A stretch of DNA of 64,000 nucleotides, taken from assembly GCF_003716875.1 (NCBI RefSeq), contig NZ_CP033078.1, forward strand, positions 992,001 to 1,056,000, written 5' to 3'. The position numbers were made by a program, and so were the translations under genes. The DNA comes from Vibrio zhugei (lineage in GTDB: Bacteria; Pseudomonadota; Gammaproteobacteria; Enterobacterales; Vibrionaceae). Within the stretch, counting starts at the first letter, position 1. Every line of letters starts with the position of its first letter. Under the pieces are notes generated by a model. That model worked only from the letters and a program-made list of their open reading frames with translations, had not been told where the DNA came from and ran no database searches. Positions 36,790-45,800 of this stretch are shown here, piece after piece.

Positions 36790-37851
36790 TTGGAATTTTT
36801 GATGGAATACGGCTTGTTTTTAGCCAAGATAGTGACATTCGTTGTCGCGGTTGTTGTGCTTTTAGCATTGATTAAATCGGGTAACGGTAAACAATCGAGT
36901 GCTAAAGGTGAGTTAGAAGTGACTAACTTGACTGAAAAGCATAAAGAAACCATTGAAAAAATGGAACATCACTTATTGGATGAATCCGTGCTTAAGGCGC
37001 GGGATAAATCTGAGAAGAAAAGTCAAAAACAAAAAGATAAAGCGCAAGCGAAAGCCGTGAAAAAGTCCGCGAAAGCAGGCGAAGTCAAGGCGGAACGTGA
37101 CCCACATGTGTTTGTCTTAGATTTTAATGGCAGTATTGATGCTAAAGAAGTCGCGGCATTACGAGAAGAAGTCACCGCGGTTCTGGCTGTCGCTCAAGAT
37201 GGGGACGAAGTGATTCTTCGCCTCGAGTCTGGCGGTGGAATGGTGCATGGTTATGGGTTAGCCTCTTCGCAGCTTGATCGCTTGAAACATGCGGGACTGG
37301 GCTTAACGATCGCCATTGATAAAGTGGCGGCAAGCGGTGGCTACATGATGGCGTGTATTGGCGATAAAATTGTCTCTGCACCGTTTGCGATTGTTGGCTC
37401 GATTGGTGTGGTTGCACAAATCCCTAACTTCAATAAGTTATTGAAAAAGCACGATATCGATTATGAACAAATGACGGCCGGTGAGTACAAACGGACCATC
37501 ACGATGTTTGGTGAAAACACCGATAAAGCGCGCGAAAAGTTCAAGCAAGAGTTAGAAGAAACGCACGGCTTATTTAAAGACTTTATTCGTGATCATCGAC
37601 CAAGTTTGGATCTCGATACTGTCGCCACTGGCGAGCACTGGTTTGGAACACAAGCGCATAAGCTTGGTTTGGTCGATGCGATTAAAACATCCGATGATTT
37701 AGTGATTGATGCTTGTAAAGAGAAAACCGTGCTGAATATTCGCTACGTACAAAAGAAAAAGTTGACGGAAAAAGTATCTGGCATGGCGGGTGAAGCGGCA
37801 GATAACGTATTTATGAAATTAATGAATCGTGGACAACGCCCTATCGTTTAA
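36790..37851 (+). CDS. sohB: Inner-membrane peptidase SohB (S49 family)
   Basis: The 353-residue protein has an N-terminal membrane helix, a charged lysine-rich linker, and an S49 signal-peptide-peptidase domain with the nucleophile serine in KVAASGGYMMAC and the lysine in GEYKRTI. SohB is thought to degrade membrane-associated or periplasmic peptides. The start is taken as TTG at 36790 because its product, MEFLMEYGLFLAKIVT, aligns end to end with E. coli SohB (MELLSEYGLF) and AGAGG lies nine bases upstream. ATG 36802 is the alternative. Confidence 0.92.
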   Translation: MEFLMEYGLFLAKIVTFVVAVVVLLALIKSGNGKQSSAKGELEVTNLTEKHKETIEKMEHHLLDESVLKARDKSEKKSQKQKDKAQAKAVKKSAKAGEVKAERDPHVFVLDFNGSIDAKEVAALREEVTAVLAVAQDGDEVILRLESGGGMVHGYGLASSQLDRLKHAGLGLTIAIDKVAASGGYMMACIGDKIVSAPFAIVGSIGVVAQIPNFNKLLKKHDIDYEQMTAGEYKRTITMFGENTDKAREKFKQELEETHGLFKDFIRDHRPSLDLDTVATGEHWFGTQAHKLGLVDAIKTSDDLVIDACKEKTVLNIRYVQKKKLTEKVSGMAGEAADNVFMKLMNRGQRPIV

Positions 37852-37881
37852 TTAATCGCCATCTTTTGATTGTTTATTATT

Positions 37882-37915
37882 CGGCCTTATTGTTATAAGG
37901 CCGTTTTTATTTTTA
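37882..37915 (+). terminator. Terminator of sohB
   Basis: CGGCCTTAT / ATAAGGCCG stem followed by a T-rich tract. Confidence 0.85.
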
Positions 37916-38066
37916 TGGCGTTCTTATCGTGTAAGAATGCTTATATTATAGGGTACGACGTTTTATTTTTAAGAGTTACTGCTTTATTGATCTGGATTAG
38001 TATTTGACGTGCTTCAACTTGGTATTTTGTCGCCAGTTGATTGATACAAGTATTAATGGTGAATAT

Positions 38067-38684
38067 ATGAACATTTTTGAGCACTCTGACCCGTCTCGCC
38101 GTCGTTATGGGCTAGCGGCTTTCATCGGTATCATTGCCGGTATTGTCTCCGCATTCGTAAAGTGGGGCGGTGAACATCCTCTGCCGCCACGCAGTCCAAC
38201 CGATATTTTTACTGGAGCATGTGCCCCCGAATCGTTAATTCGTGCGGCGGAACACATCGATTGTTCACGCAATTTTTTGAACCCTCCTTATGTATTTTTA
38301 CGTGATTGGTTAGGTGTGGTTGATCCTAATGCGGCGGTCTATCATTTTGCTGGCCATGTATTTAATTGGGTGGGTGTTACACATATTACGTTTTCAATTG
38401 TCTTTGCCGTTGGTTATTGTGTGGTTGCGGAACAATTTCCGAAAATTAAATTATGGCAAGGTTTATTAGCTGGGGCTTTAGCCCAATTATTTGTTCATAT
38501 GATCAGTTTCCCGCTCATGGGCTTAACCCCACCACTATGGGATTTACCTTGGTATGAACATGTCTCTGAAATTGTCGGTCATTTAATTTGGTTTTGGTCG
38601 ATTGAAATTATTCGCCGTGACTTACGTAATCGTATAACTCACGAGCCAGATCCTGAAGTGCCATTAACGTCACCAGCGCGTTGA
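38067..38684 (+). CDS. YagU-family inner-membrane protein (DUF1440)
   Basis: The 205-residue product has four hydrophobic segments and the YagU/DUF1440 hallmarks: the [13 protein letters not shown] motif after helix one and [11 protein letters not shown] in the middle. E. coli YagU has been linked to acid resistance; the molecular role is unclear. The start at 38067 was chosen over an upstream in-frame ATG because it gives the family N-terminus. It is monocistronic and ends at a terminator. Confidence 0.85.
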   Translation: MNIFEHSDPSRRRYGLAAFIGIIAGIVSAFVKWGGEHPLPPRSPTDIFTGACAPESLIRAAEHIDCSRNFLNPPYVFLRDWLGVVDPNAAVYHFAGHVFNWVGVTHITFSIVFAVGYCVVAEQFPKIKLWQGLLAGALAQLFVHMISFPLMGLTPPLWDLPWYEHVSEIVGHLIWFWSIEIIRRDLRNRITHEPDPEVPLTSPAR

Positions 38685-38698
38685 TGTTACAGAGTGAT

Positions 38699-38726
38699 AG
38701 CCGCCTTTTTTGGGCGGCTTTTTTAT
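38699..38726 (+). terminator. Terminator of the YagU-family gene
   Basis: AGCCGCC / GGCGGCT stem followed by a T-run. Confidence 0.85.
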
Positions 38727-38881
38727 TGCGAGCCAACTATCGGTTTACGCTCTTAGGCAAGGTCATTGCCAAGAGCGCGCTCTGAGCGACAGTCTTAGGT
38801 AGAAAGCCATAAGTTTGTTACCATAACGGCGCTCCAGTAATCGTGTGGATTGAGCTGGAATTACTAAGATTAGGATTCACC

Positions 38882-39343
38882 TTGAATAATAATGAGATTT
38901 TTCGTCTTATCACGTCGGCTTTGAATTTGAAAGACACGGGAATTGCGAAAGCCTTTGCCTCTGCTGAGATGAACGTGACCACGGTTGAAATAGCAACTTG
39001 GTTAAATGAAGAGACGGACAGCGCCGCGAATCAACTCACCGATGAGCAGCTAGCCCGCTTTTTGAACGGTCTGATTAACACCCAACGCGGCAAACGTGAT
39101 GGCGAGCAACCCAAGCCTGAGACTCAATTAAATACTAATATGATTTTACAGAAACTGCGGATTGCTTTGAACTTGAAAGCAGAAGACATGCTAAATACGT
39201 TTGAGTTCGTTGGGGTTGAGTTTAATAAGCACGAATTAGGCGCGTTTTTCCGTAAACCGAGTAATAAGCATTATCGCGCGTGTCCAGATGAGGTATTGCG
39301 TGATTTCTTATTAGCCGTACACGCGCAAAGAGACAGTCTCTAA
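38882..39343 (+). CDS. DUF1456 family protein (YehS-like)
   Basis: The 153-residue protein contains two related DUF1456 repeats of about 65 residues (NEIFRLITSALNLKD and ILQKLRIALNLKAED). It aligns with E. coli YehS. The start is taken as TTG at 38882, which matches the YehS N-terminus and has AGGA nearby; the frame's first methionine at 38843 would add 13 doubtful residues. The function is unknown. Confidence 0.85.
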   Translation: MNNNEIFRLITSALNLKDTGIAKAFASAEMNVTTVEIATWLNEETDSAANQLTDEQLARFLNGLINTQRGKRDGEQPKPETQLNTNMILQKLRIALNLKAEDMLNTFEFVGVEFNKHELGAFFRKPSNKHYRACPDEVLRDFLLAVHAQRDSL

Positions 39344-39398
39344 ACTTAGAGCATCATCGCGTTGAGGTCGGCCTCTCGCCCGTTCACAAGGACAATGA

Positions 39399-39692
39399 AT
39401 GAATATTGATAAAGCGAAAAAACGTATTGCCAAGCAAGTCGCAAAAGGGTTCAAAGGATACCCCATGGTGTCGATTGCGTATTTTGGCCTCAAACCAGAT
39501 TTTGCGACGCAAGTGAGGGTTCAGTTCATTGCAGAAGAAGGGGGCGAACCTCAAGAGCAAAAATTGTCGTCTTCTACCGATGTACGCAATGATGAGACGA
39601 TTCAAACGGTGATTGTGAAAATTTTAGAACGTACACAGGCGGTGAGTGTGATGGAAGTGGCCGGAGTCGCTTCCTTATCTGAGGCGCAATGA
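39399..39692 (+). CDS. Small basic protein of unknown function (97 residues)
   Basis: The ATG at 39399 has AAGGACA upstream. The product is hydrophilic, with a basic N-terminus (KAKKRIAKQVAKGFKG) and a predicted alpha/beta body. It resembles short conserved Vibrio proteins, but no named family was recognised. It lies 55 bases after the DUF1456 gene and may be co-transcribed. Confidence 0.6.
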   Translation: MNIDKAKKRIAKQVAKGFKGYPMVSIAYFGLKPDFATQVRVQFIAEEGGEPQEQKLSSSTDVRNDETIQTVIVKILERTQAVSVMEVAGVASLSEAQ

Positions 39693-39808
39693 GTCAAGAT
39701 CGAGAGTGTGGCATGTATTGTGCTTGGTTCTGTGACCATCGGGCAATGAATAGGTTGCCTGATGGGATCAAAAATATCATGTCACATTTATCGTAAGGAC
39801 TTTCGATC

Positions 39809-40132
39809 ATGAAATTGATGCTTTCGTGCGTTGTGCTGCTCAGCGGTGCAAGCGTGCATGCCGCCGATTTGGATGGCGCCGCCATTTCTCAGCTACTTGA
39901 GCAGTTACCCGCGAACCAACTGAACTCGCTTTGCTCACCGAGTAGTGATGCCACCGTCAGTCAGTTATGTGCTGAGCAAGCCTCGGGCCTACGTGATCGC
40001 TTGCTGCAAGGGGAAGAACTCAATGTGCAGCACATGCAAGATCAGGCAACGCAAGTCTTTAATGGAAGCTTATTGCCGCTCATGAAGGCTTTGCAAGGCG
40101 GCACTTCTGGCAGTCCACTGCCGTCAAAATAA
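39809..40132 (+). CDS. Small exported protein of unknown function
   Basis: The 107-residue frame begins with a signal peptide (MKLMLSCVVLLSGASVHA, cleavage near residue 18). The mature part is helical, with two cysteines that could form a disulfide in the periplasm. The C-terminus GGTSGSPLPSK is not a GlyGly-CTERM anchor, so it is not an evident substrate of the neighbouring rhombosortase. No family was recognised. Confidence 0.55.
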   Translation: MKLMLSCVVLLSGASVHAADLDGAAISQLLEQLPANQLNSLCSPSSDATVSQLCAEQASGLRDRLLQGEELNVQHMQDQATQVFNGSLLPLMKALQGGTSGSPLPSK

Positions 40133-40151
40133 AGAGCAACCTTCCCCAAGA

Positions 40152-40727
40152 CTACAGCAATGAGTTGTGCGTCGTGTGCTTTTTCGCGAGAAGAGAGCGC
40201 CAATGTTGCCAGCCGGCGGCAATAAAGCCTGTCAACATGCCGGTGAGATGGGCTTGCGTGGCAACGCGTGCCCCAATGAGCACTTGAGTTTCATGAGCAG
40301 GGCCGACGGTTTGCTCCCAGACAATTTTGGCCACGACAGCGCCACACAGTATCCAACTGGTGCGGCGGCCATTTAAGGCCTCTTGCAACGCCCAGAAGGC
40401 AAACAATCCATGTAACACGCCAGAAAGCCCCACGTAGTGAGTCAACGATGAAGTGAAAAGCGCAGCGCCGATGACCACGCTATTGAGTGCTAATAATCCA
40501 ACGAACTGTCGTGATGTCGGTTTAAATATCCAAATAATGAGCCAAAGTGCGGCGATATTCATCCCCAAGTGATAAAAGTTGGTGTGGGTAAAGTTTCCTG
40601 TTACTATGCGCCACCATTCACCGTGCATAATCGCGGTGTTATCCCAGGCAGCCCAAGAGGCGGCGGGTTCAAATTGCAGCCCGAGACATACGCCTGTAAT
40701 AATCAATACTGTTAGATAAAGGTTCAC
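40152..40727 (-). CDS. rrtA: Rhombosortase (rhomboid-family intramembrane protease)
   Basis: The product (191 residues from GTG 40727) is a small rhomboid protease with six hydrophobic segments, the catalytic serine in GLSGVLHG and the histidine in ATQAHLTG, plus a HxxxN motif in HTNFYHLGMN. Rhombosortases cleave the GlyGly-CTERM tail of type II-secreted proteins in Vibrio and Shewanella. The start is set at GTG 40727 with GGGA upstream because a longer frame (to 40832) would overlap the divergent DTW gene by about 100 bases. Confidence 0.82.
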   Translation of the reverse strand: MNLYLTVLIITGVCLGLQFEPAASWAAWDNTAIMHGEWWRIVTGNFTHTNFYHLGMNIAALWLIIWIFKPTSRQFVGLLALNSVVIGAALFTSSLTHYVGLSGVLHGLFAFWALQEALNGRRTSWILCGAVVAKIVWEQTVGPAHETQVLIGARVATQAHLTGMLTGFIAAGWQHWRSLLAKKHTTHNSLL

Positions 40728-40730
40728 GTT

Positions 40731-41336
40731 ATGTCCCGTTATTGTTCTCAATGTGGTAAAGCGCGCAAAGTCTGTATTTGTGACGCGATAGAGCCGCTTC
40801 ATACGGACATCGAGCTTATCATTCTTCAACATCCGACTGAAGCCTCTCGTCCGATGGGCACCGCGCGTATTCTCTCTTTATGCATGCCAGAGACAACGCG
40901 GTGCTTTGTGGGCGAAGATTTTCGCGACCACCCTGAGTTGAATACGTTATTGGCTGAGCCTAACGTCAGCCATTATGTTTTATACCCTAGCGACGCCTCG
41001 ATAGAAGTTACACAGATTGAGCCGCCCACCACACAAACACTACGCATTATTTTATTAGATGGTACGTGGAAAAAAGCGTTCAAAATGTGGCAGGTGAATA
41101 CGCAATTGCATGAGCTTGCTAGCCTGCATTTACCCAAAGATTTATCCGGTAATTACCGCATCCGCAAAGCGCCAGATAATAACGCTTTATCGACAGTCGA
41201 AGCCGGCTTTCATGTCTTGCGGCTATTACGCCCTCAGCAACATTTCACCCCCTTACTCACCGCGTTTGATCATATGATTGATACGCAAATTCAGCATATG
41301 CCGCCGGGCACCTTTGAACGTAATTATCGCCAGTAA
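40731..41336 (+). CDS. DTW-domain tRNA-uridine aminocarboxypropyltransferase
   Basis: The 201-residue protein has an N-terminal zinc-type cysteine cluster (CSQCGKARKVCICD) and the DTW motif region LLDGTWKKAFKM. The family (E. coli TapT) adds a 3-amino-3-carboxypropyl group from S-adenosylmethionine to uridine in tRNA. The start at 40731 lies only three bases from the divergent rhombosortase start, so each promoter must lie inside the other gene or the transcripts have very short leaders. Confidence 0.85.
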   Translation: MSRYCSQCGKARKVCICDAIEPLHTDIELIILQHPTEASRPMGTARILSLCMPETTRCFVGEDFRDHPELNTLLAEPNVSHYVLYPSDASIEVTQIEPPTTQTLRIILLDGTWKKAFKMWQVNTQLHELASLHLPKDLSGNYRIRKAPDNNALSTVEAGFHVLRLLRPQQHFTPLLTAFDHMIDTQIQHMPPGTFERNYRQ

Positions 41337-41421
41337 ACACAACGCCGTCATCTATCAAAGGTTGCGGTGAATACACAATTTGCTCGCTGTTTCGTTGTTC
41401 AAGCAGAATAAGAGCGTGGCA

Positions 41422-41535
41422 ATGCAGTTATTGCACTCACGCGAATACGATGGGTGCTCTGCTAGTATTGATTATGTCCTTGATTTACTAGAACAAGCGG
41501 CGCAATTACGTTTGCCTGCCATGCAAAAGATATGA
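41422..41535 (+). CDS. Possible 37-residue ORF or gene remnant before the integron
   Basis: In the 265-base gap between the DTW gene and the integrase, an ATG at 41422 opens a 37-codon frame containing SASIDYVLDLLEQAAQLRLP, a plausible amphipathic helix. No ribosome binding site or family match is evident. It may be the leftover tail of a gene cut at the integron boundary. Confidence 0.2.
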   Translation: MQLLHSREYDGCSASIDYVLDLLEQAAQLRLPAMQKI

Positions 41536-41601
41536 CAATGCGCATACTAAATGATTTGCCATGGCATCGATGAGATACCACTTAATATCACGTGTTCCTA
41601 T

Positions 41602-42567
41602 TCAAATAATGTCATCAAGAGGACTATTGGTTCCTGCAAAATGTTGTCCAATCACGTGTGTGTAGATCTGTGTGGTTGAAACATCACTGTGCCCCAATAG
41701 TTCTTGGACGGTTCGAATATCTCTGCCTGCCATTAGCAGATGGGTTGCAAACGAATGCCTGAAAGTATGGCAATTGACGCGTTTGGTTGGGATGTTAGCT
41801 AATTGAACTGCTTTTTTGAGTATTTTTCGAGGCACTGAGTCATGTAGATGATGGCGACAAAGTACACCTGTTAAAGGGTGAAAGCTTAAATTGGTTGAAG
41901 GAAATAAATACATCCAACTCAGTTGCCGAAATGCATAGGGGTATTTTTTGATTAAAGCGAAAGGGAGTGATGGGCCGCAGCCTTTATCATTATCTTGCTG
42001 TTGAATGAATTTAACGGTCTCAATTTGCTTGGCAATAAGGCCCTCCAGCTTTTGGCTAAGAATAGTAGTCCGATCTTTATTGCCCTTACCACACCGAACA
42101 ACTAGGCTGCCTTGTTCCATGTTTAAGTCTTGAATTCTAATTCTTAGACACTCACTGATTCTAAGGCCGCTACCATAAAGCAATGCAAAAATAAGCCTAT
42201 CTCGCTCGCTCTCAATTTGGTCAATAATCGATTTAACCTCAGTAGCAGATAGTACCGACGGTAAACGCCGACCTTGCTTAGCATGCTGAAAACCAAGATC
42301 TCCAAGTGGCTGTTCAAGCACTTTATTATACAAAAATGCGAGCGCATTCAGAGCCGATTTCTGAGTGTTGATCGCTACATGTTGTTCGGTTGCTAGAAAC
42401 GAAAGAAACGCTCTCACCTCGTTTTCTCCCATCTGATTAGGATGCTTTAGGTTATTGAACCTGATGAAATAACGGATCCAGTACAAGTAGGATTTTTCCG
42501 TTTTCATGCTGTAGCCGCGTACACGCAACTCTCTTCTGAGATGATTGATAAATGGACTGGAAGACAT
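41602..42567 (-). CDS. intI: Integron integrase (IntI, Vibrio chromosomal type)
   Basis: The 321-residue tyrosine recombinase has the catalytic set Arg136 (GSGLRISE), Lys161, His267 and Arg270 (CHTFRHSFATH), His293 and Tyr302 (TQIYTHV). Between about residues 198 and 240 it has the extra IntI-specific segment (KKYP...SWMYLFPS) that distinguishes integron integrases from XerC/D. It recombines folded attC single strands with attI. AAGGAG precedes the ATG, and a LexA box lies 31 bases upstream, consistent with SOS induction known for integron integrases. Confidence 0.95.
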   Translation of the reverse strand: MSSSPFINHLRRELRVRGYSMKTEKSYLYWIRYFIRFNNLKHPNQMGENEVRAFLSFLATEQHVAINTQKSALNALAFLYNKVLEQPLGDLGFQHAKQGRRLPSVLSATEVKSIIDQIESERDRLIFALLYGSGLRISECLRIRIQDLNMEQGSLVVRCGKGNKDRTTILSQKLEGLIAKQIETVKFIQQQDNDKGCGPSLPFALIKKYPYAFRQLSWMYLFPSTNLSFHPLTGVLCRHHLHDSVPRKILKKAVQLANIPTKRVNCHTFRHSFATHLLMAGRDIRTVQELLGHSDVSTTQIYTHVIGQHFAGTNSPLDDII

Positions 42568-42597
42568 CGAGTGCTCCTTGTGGATACATTTCCTTTA

Positions 42598-42613
42598 CTG
42601 TATAAATATACAG
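42598..42613 (-). promoter_or_regulatory. LexA (SOS) box of intI
   Basis: CTGTATAAATATACAG is a perfect CTGT-N8-ACAG match in the intI promoter. It differs from the imuA box at one base. Confidence 0.9.
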
Positions 42614-42740
42614 TTTATTTTTATGTTTGCCAGTTGGATGCCTGTTTTTATGACTCGAAAAGTGTTTTTTTGCTTGTTTTGTCATAGTAGTGTCAGCAAA
42701 AGTGTATTAAGATCAATCAGTAACCAATTTATCAGCCAGA

Positions 42741-42904
42741 ATAACGCGCTGTGGATAAAATGATATAACGCGCATGCTCGAATTTGTATTTTGATTGGCT
42801 TTGGGGTAAGTCTTAAAAGTGTTTTTAAAACAGCCTGTTATAGGTAATTTTTTGAACTCTTATGTACAGCGCAAACGCGCATGCGCACTATTAAAATGTT
42901 AGAT
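42741..42904. other. Probable attI recombination site
   Basis: The region between intI and the first cassette ends in a 7-base core GTTAGAT at 42898-42904, where cassettes would join. Repeats lie upstream: ACGCGCATGC at 42768-42777 and 42875-42884, and ATAACGCGC at 42741-42749 and 42765-42773. Integrase-binding direct repeats are known in other attI sites; assigning that role here is inference. Confidence 0.65.
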
Positions 42905-42917
42905 TACATGAGGTAAC

Positions 42918-43673
42918 ATGAAAGATTTTTTAACAGAGTACAAGATTTATTTCGAAACTATCGCATCAAGTACGATTGCTATTATGGCTGTAATTGTCTC
43001 AATTGTAGCGTTGAATATATCATCAAAAGCTAATCAAATTGCTGAAAGCTCCCTGAATATCAGTCGGTTACCATTATTGCCTAAAATTTCTGCAGGATTT
43101 AGTTTTGATGATGCGGAAAATGGAAAAAGAAGTGAAACCTTAGTTATTAGTAATTCAGGGGATGTCATGTACGATTTTCATTCATATCCTTTTGCTTTCT
43201 TAAGGTTGAATGAGTTGAAGCTTGTCACTGCTGAAAATAGTAGAAAGCCACTGTTCTTACAAAGTGTTATTGTTCCTATTGTGAATTATTTCCCTTTAAG
43301 CTCATATATTAATGATGTAAACAAGGGTATTTTCTCAAAGCAGTATATAAGTGATACGAAAAAATTAGATCCTATCCTTAGTCAATTTAGTCAGGAATAT
43401 AACGAGGATAGTAAGAGTATTGGTGGTGCAATACAGAGATATTTGTTTGTTTCTTACGTTGATCAGTTTGGTGAAACACATGAAAAGTATATGCGCTTCG
43501 AGAGTTCCGGCACCTCAGTTCCTCTAGACAAAAAGGAGGGTGAAAAGCTTTTAGCTCAGCATCAACAGGCCAAAAAGAGCGATGGCTTTGTATTGGATTA
43601 TGAAAATACAACTCTTGATGGACTTCAGAGAGCATGGAATGAGTCAAAAAAAGAGGTAGTTGCCGTAAAGTAA
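42918..43673 (+). CDS. Cassette 1: membrane-anchored protein of unknown function
   Basis: This 251-residue protein has one N-terminal membrane helix (about residues 15-38, IASSTIAIMAVIVSIVAL) followed by a mostly soluble domain with beta-strand character (TLVISNSGDVMYDFHSYPFAFLRL). GAGG precedes the ATG. It is the first cassette, next to attI, and so the one best placed for expression. No family was recognised; an anchored sensor or defence-type role is possible, but nothing in the sequence shows it. Confidence 0.75.
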   Translation: MKDFLTEYKIYFETIASSTIAIMAVIVSIVALNISSKANQIAESSLNISRLPLLPKISAGFSFDDAENGKRSETLVISNSGDVMYDFHSYPFAFLRLNELKLVTAENSRKPLFLQSVIVPIVNYFPLSSYINDVNKGIFSKQYISDTKKLDPILSQFSQEYNEDSKSIGGAIQRYLFVSYVDQFGETHEKYMRFESSGTSVPLDKKEGEKLLAQHQQAKKSDGFVLDYENTTLDGLQRAWNESKKEVVAVK

Positions 43674-43698
43674 TTTAACAAGAAATTGCAATGGATGC

Positions 43699-43781
43699 AT
43701 ATAACGTCAGGCATCCTTTGCTTGGAGTTACTGATTTGTTGTAATAAAAGTGTTTATGCACCATTGAATTAGACGTTATAC
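43699..43781 (+). repeat. attC site of cassette 1
   Basis: Outer boxes ATATAAC (43699-43705) and GTTATAC (43775-43781) with inner complementary CGTC / GACG arms. Confidence 0.75.
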
Positions 43782-44711
43782 GTACGAAAGTAAAGGAATT
43801 AACAATGAGAGATATTCGAATAGACACATTAAGATTCATTGGATTGTCAATGATCATTTTTGCTCACGTCAATCCACCAGGAATTCTATTTCAATTAAGA
43901 AATTTTGACGTTCCATTAATGGTTTTGGTTGCAGGAATGTCTTTTGGAATTAGTTACAAAATTAGGGAAAGTTACACTTCCTATTGCATTAAAAGATTCA
44001 AACGGCTTGTAGCCCCAGTGTGGTTGTTTCTTACTGTATATTTTATTGCTACTTTTTTATACAATCCTAGTCATCCAGACTTAAGCGCCAGTAAACTATT
44101 GACGTCTTATGGTTTGGTTAGTGGTATCGGATATGTTTGGATAATTAGAGTTTTTGTTATGGTCGCACTAGTTTCTCCTTTTATTTACCAAATCCATAAA
44201 AAGGTTAAGTCAGACGCGGCATACTTTTCTTACATTGGTTTGCTTTTTATTGTATTTGAAATAATTCGTTATATTACTATCCCTTATGCAGATCAAATAG
44301 TTTTTAAGCTAATTTTTTTAGTGTCACATTATATAATTCCTTATTCGTTAATATTTGCACTTGGTTTGAGAATGCTTAATCTTCAATCTAAGAACCTTCA
44401 GGTCTTAGCTCTAGTGAATTTAACAATATTTACATTTATAGCAATAGCTCTTTACGTTATTAATGGTGAAATAATTCCAACTCAACAATACAAGTATCCA
44501 CCTTCATACTACTATTTTTCATATGCGATTTTTGTTGCATCAGTATTGTGTTTGCTAGCATCTAAAATTAACACGTTAGTGACTCACTTTAAATTAAATT
44601 ACTTAGTTTATTTTATTGCTAAAAATTCAATTTGGGTATATTTATGGCATATTCCTTTTGTTAAGTTCCTTTCTGTAGATAATTTTTTGATTAAATACGT
44701 TTTAGTTTACC

Positions 44712-45800
44712 CCCGAATTCAACTGCGAAGTGCGACACTCTCCAATATCAAGAAGCTAAAGCCATCTCCTCAAATATAATGGCTGCCTGCTTGAAGCCTA
44801 AACACTTTCTCGGACGGTAATTTATCCGCGATAAAGCGAACTCTATATCGATGTCCGTCACTGTCGTTAGATCGGTTCCTTTCTTCACATATTGCCTTAA
44901 AAGACCGTTCGCATTCTCATTAGCACCACGCTCCCAAGAACTGTACGGATGAGCAAAGTACACATCAGCCTTTAATTCTTTTGCGATGGTTTCATGACCT
45001 GCAAACTCTCGCCCGTTATCTGCCGTAATGGTATGGACATGTTTCTTATAGGGCTTCAGTAGCTCTATTGTCGCTTTGGTGACATCATCCGCTGACTTAG
45101 ATGGCACTTTCTTTACCACGTAAAATCGAGTCTTACGCTCTAAAATAGTCACCATTGCACCTGTACCATGCTTACCTAGCACAGTGTCGATTTCCCAGTC
45201 ACCAAACCGCTCCTTACTGTCAACGATGCTTGGTCTATCATCAATCGAAACGGTATTTTTTATCGCTGGAGCTTTCTCTTGTTTACCTCGGCGATACCGC
45301 TTATGACCTTGTCTCAAGTGACGATATAACTTACCGCCCAAGCGTTTATCTTGAGCAACAAAGCGATAGATCCACTCATGACTGACAGATGCACCAATTT
45401 TCGTTAATACATTAGAAATCTGCTCTGGACTCCAATCTGTTTCTAAAAGAAGGCGGATAAAATCGACACGTTCCTTTGGTATTCGGTATTTACGTGCTGT
45501 TTTGCGCTTTTTGGTAGACGACATCTGGGCTTCGTTAGGGCAATAATGCTCTCCCTTCCGACCGCGTTTAAGCTCACGGTATACCGTCGAGCGGTGGCAC
45601 TGAACTGTTTTAGCTATTTCAGGAACCGAAATTCCCCGTTCCAAAAGAGCAGAAATCTGGTATCTTCTGCCTTCGGTCAACTGTTGATAATTCATGGTAG
45701 TACTGCTTGTTTCTTTGGCGAGAAGAGCGTACCACTTTCAGCAGTTGGCTTCCTCTTCTACATATTTCCATGAATGTCGCACTTATTATCTGAAATCGGG
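44712..45800 (-). mobile_element. IS30-family insertion sequence, copy 2 (1089 bp, inverted)
   Basis: It has the same length and ends as copy 1 at 9612, in the opposite orientation. The flanks are CC on both sides (44710-44711 and 45801-45802), a 2-base target duplication. It sits inside the acyltransferase cassette near its 3' end. Confidence 0.92.
44748..45695 (-). CDS. IS30-family transposase (copy 2)
   Basis: This 315-residue translation is identical to the transposase of copy 1, with the same helix-turn-helix and DDE residues. The two elements have had little time to diverge since transposition, or they are kept alike by gene conversion. It is intact and probably active. Confidence 0.95.
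   Translation of the reverse strand: MNYQQLTEGRRYQISALLERGISVPEIAKTVQCHRSTVYRELKRGRKGEHYCPNEAQMSSTKKRKTARKYRIPKERVDFIRLLLETDWSPEQISNVLTKIGASVSHEWIYRFVAQDKRLGGKLYRHLRQGHKRYRRGKQEKAPAIKNTVSIDDRPSIVDSKERFGDWEIDTVLGKHGTGAMVTILERKTRFYVVKKVPSKSADDVTKATIELLKPYKKHVHTITADNGREFAGHETIAKELKADVYFAHPYSSWERGANENANGLLRQYVKKGTDLTTVTDIDIEFALSRINYRPRKCLGFKQAAIIFEEMALAS

Noticed and set aside
39809-40132. GlyGly-CTERM substrate of the neighbouring rhombosortase
   Set aside because: The C-terminus has a GG but lacks the following hydrophobic helix and basic tail.
41602-42567. Possible XerC/D-type or phage integrase
   Set aside because: The IntI-specific inserted segment and the adjacent attI-like region with an outward-reading attC cassette array favour an integron integrase.
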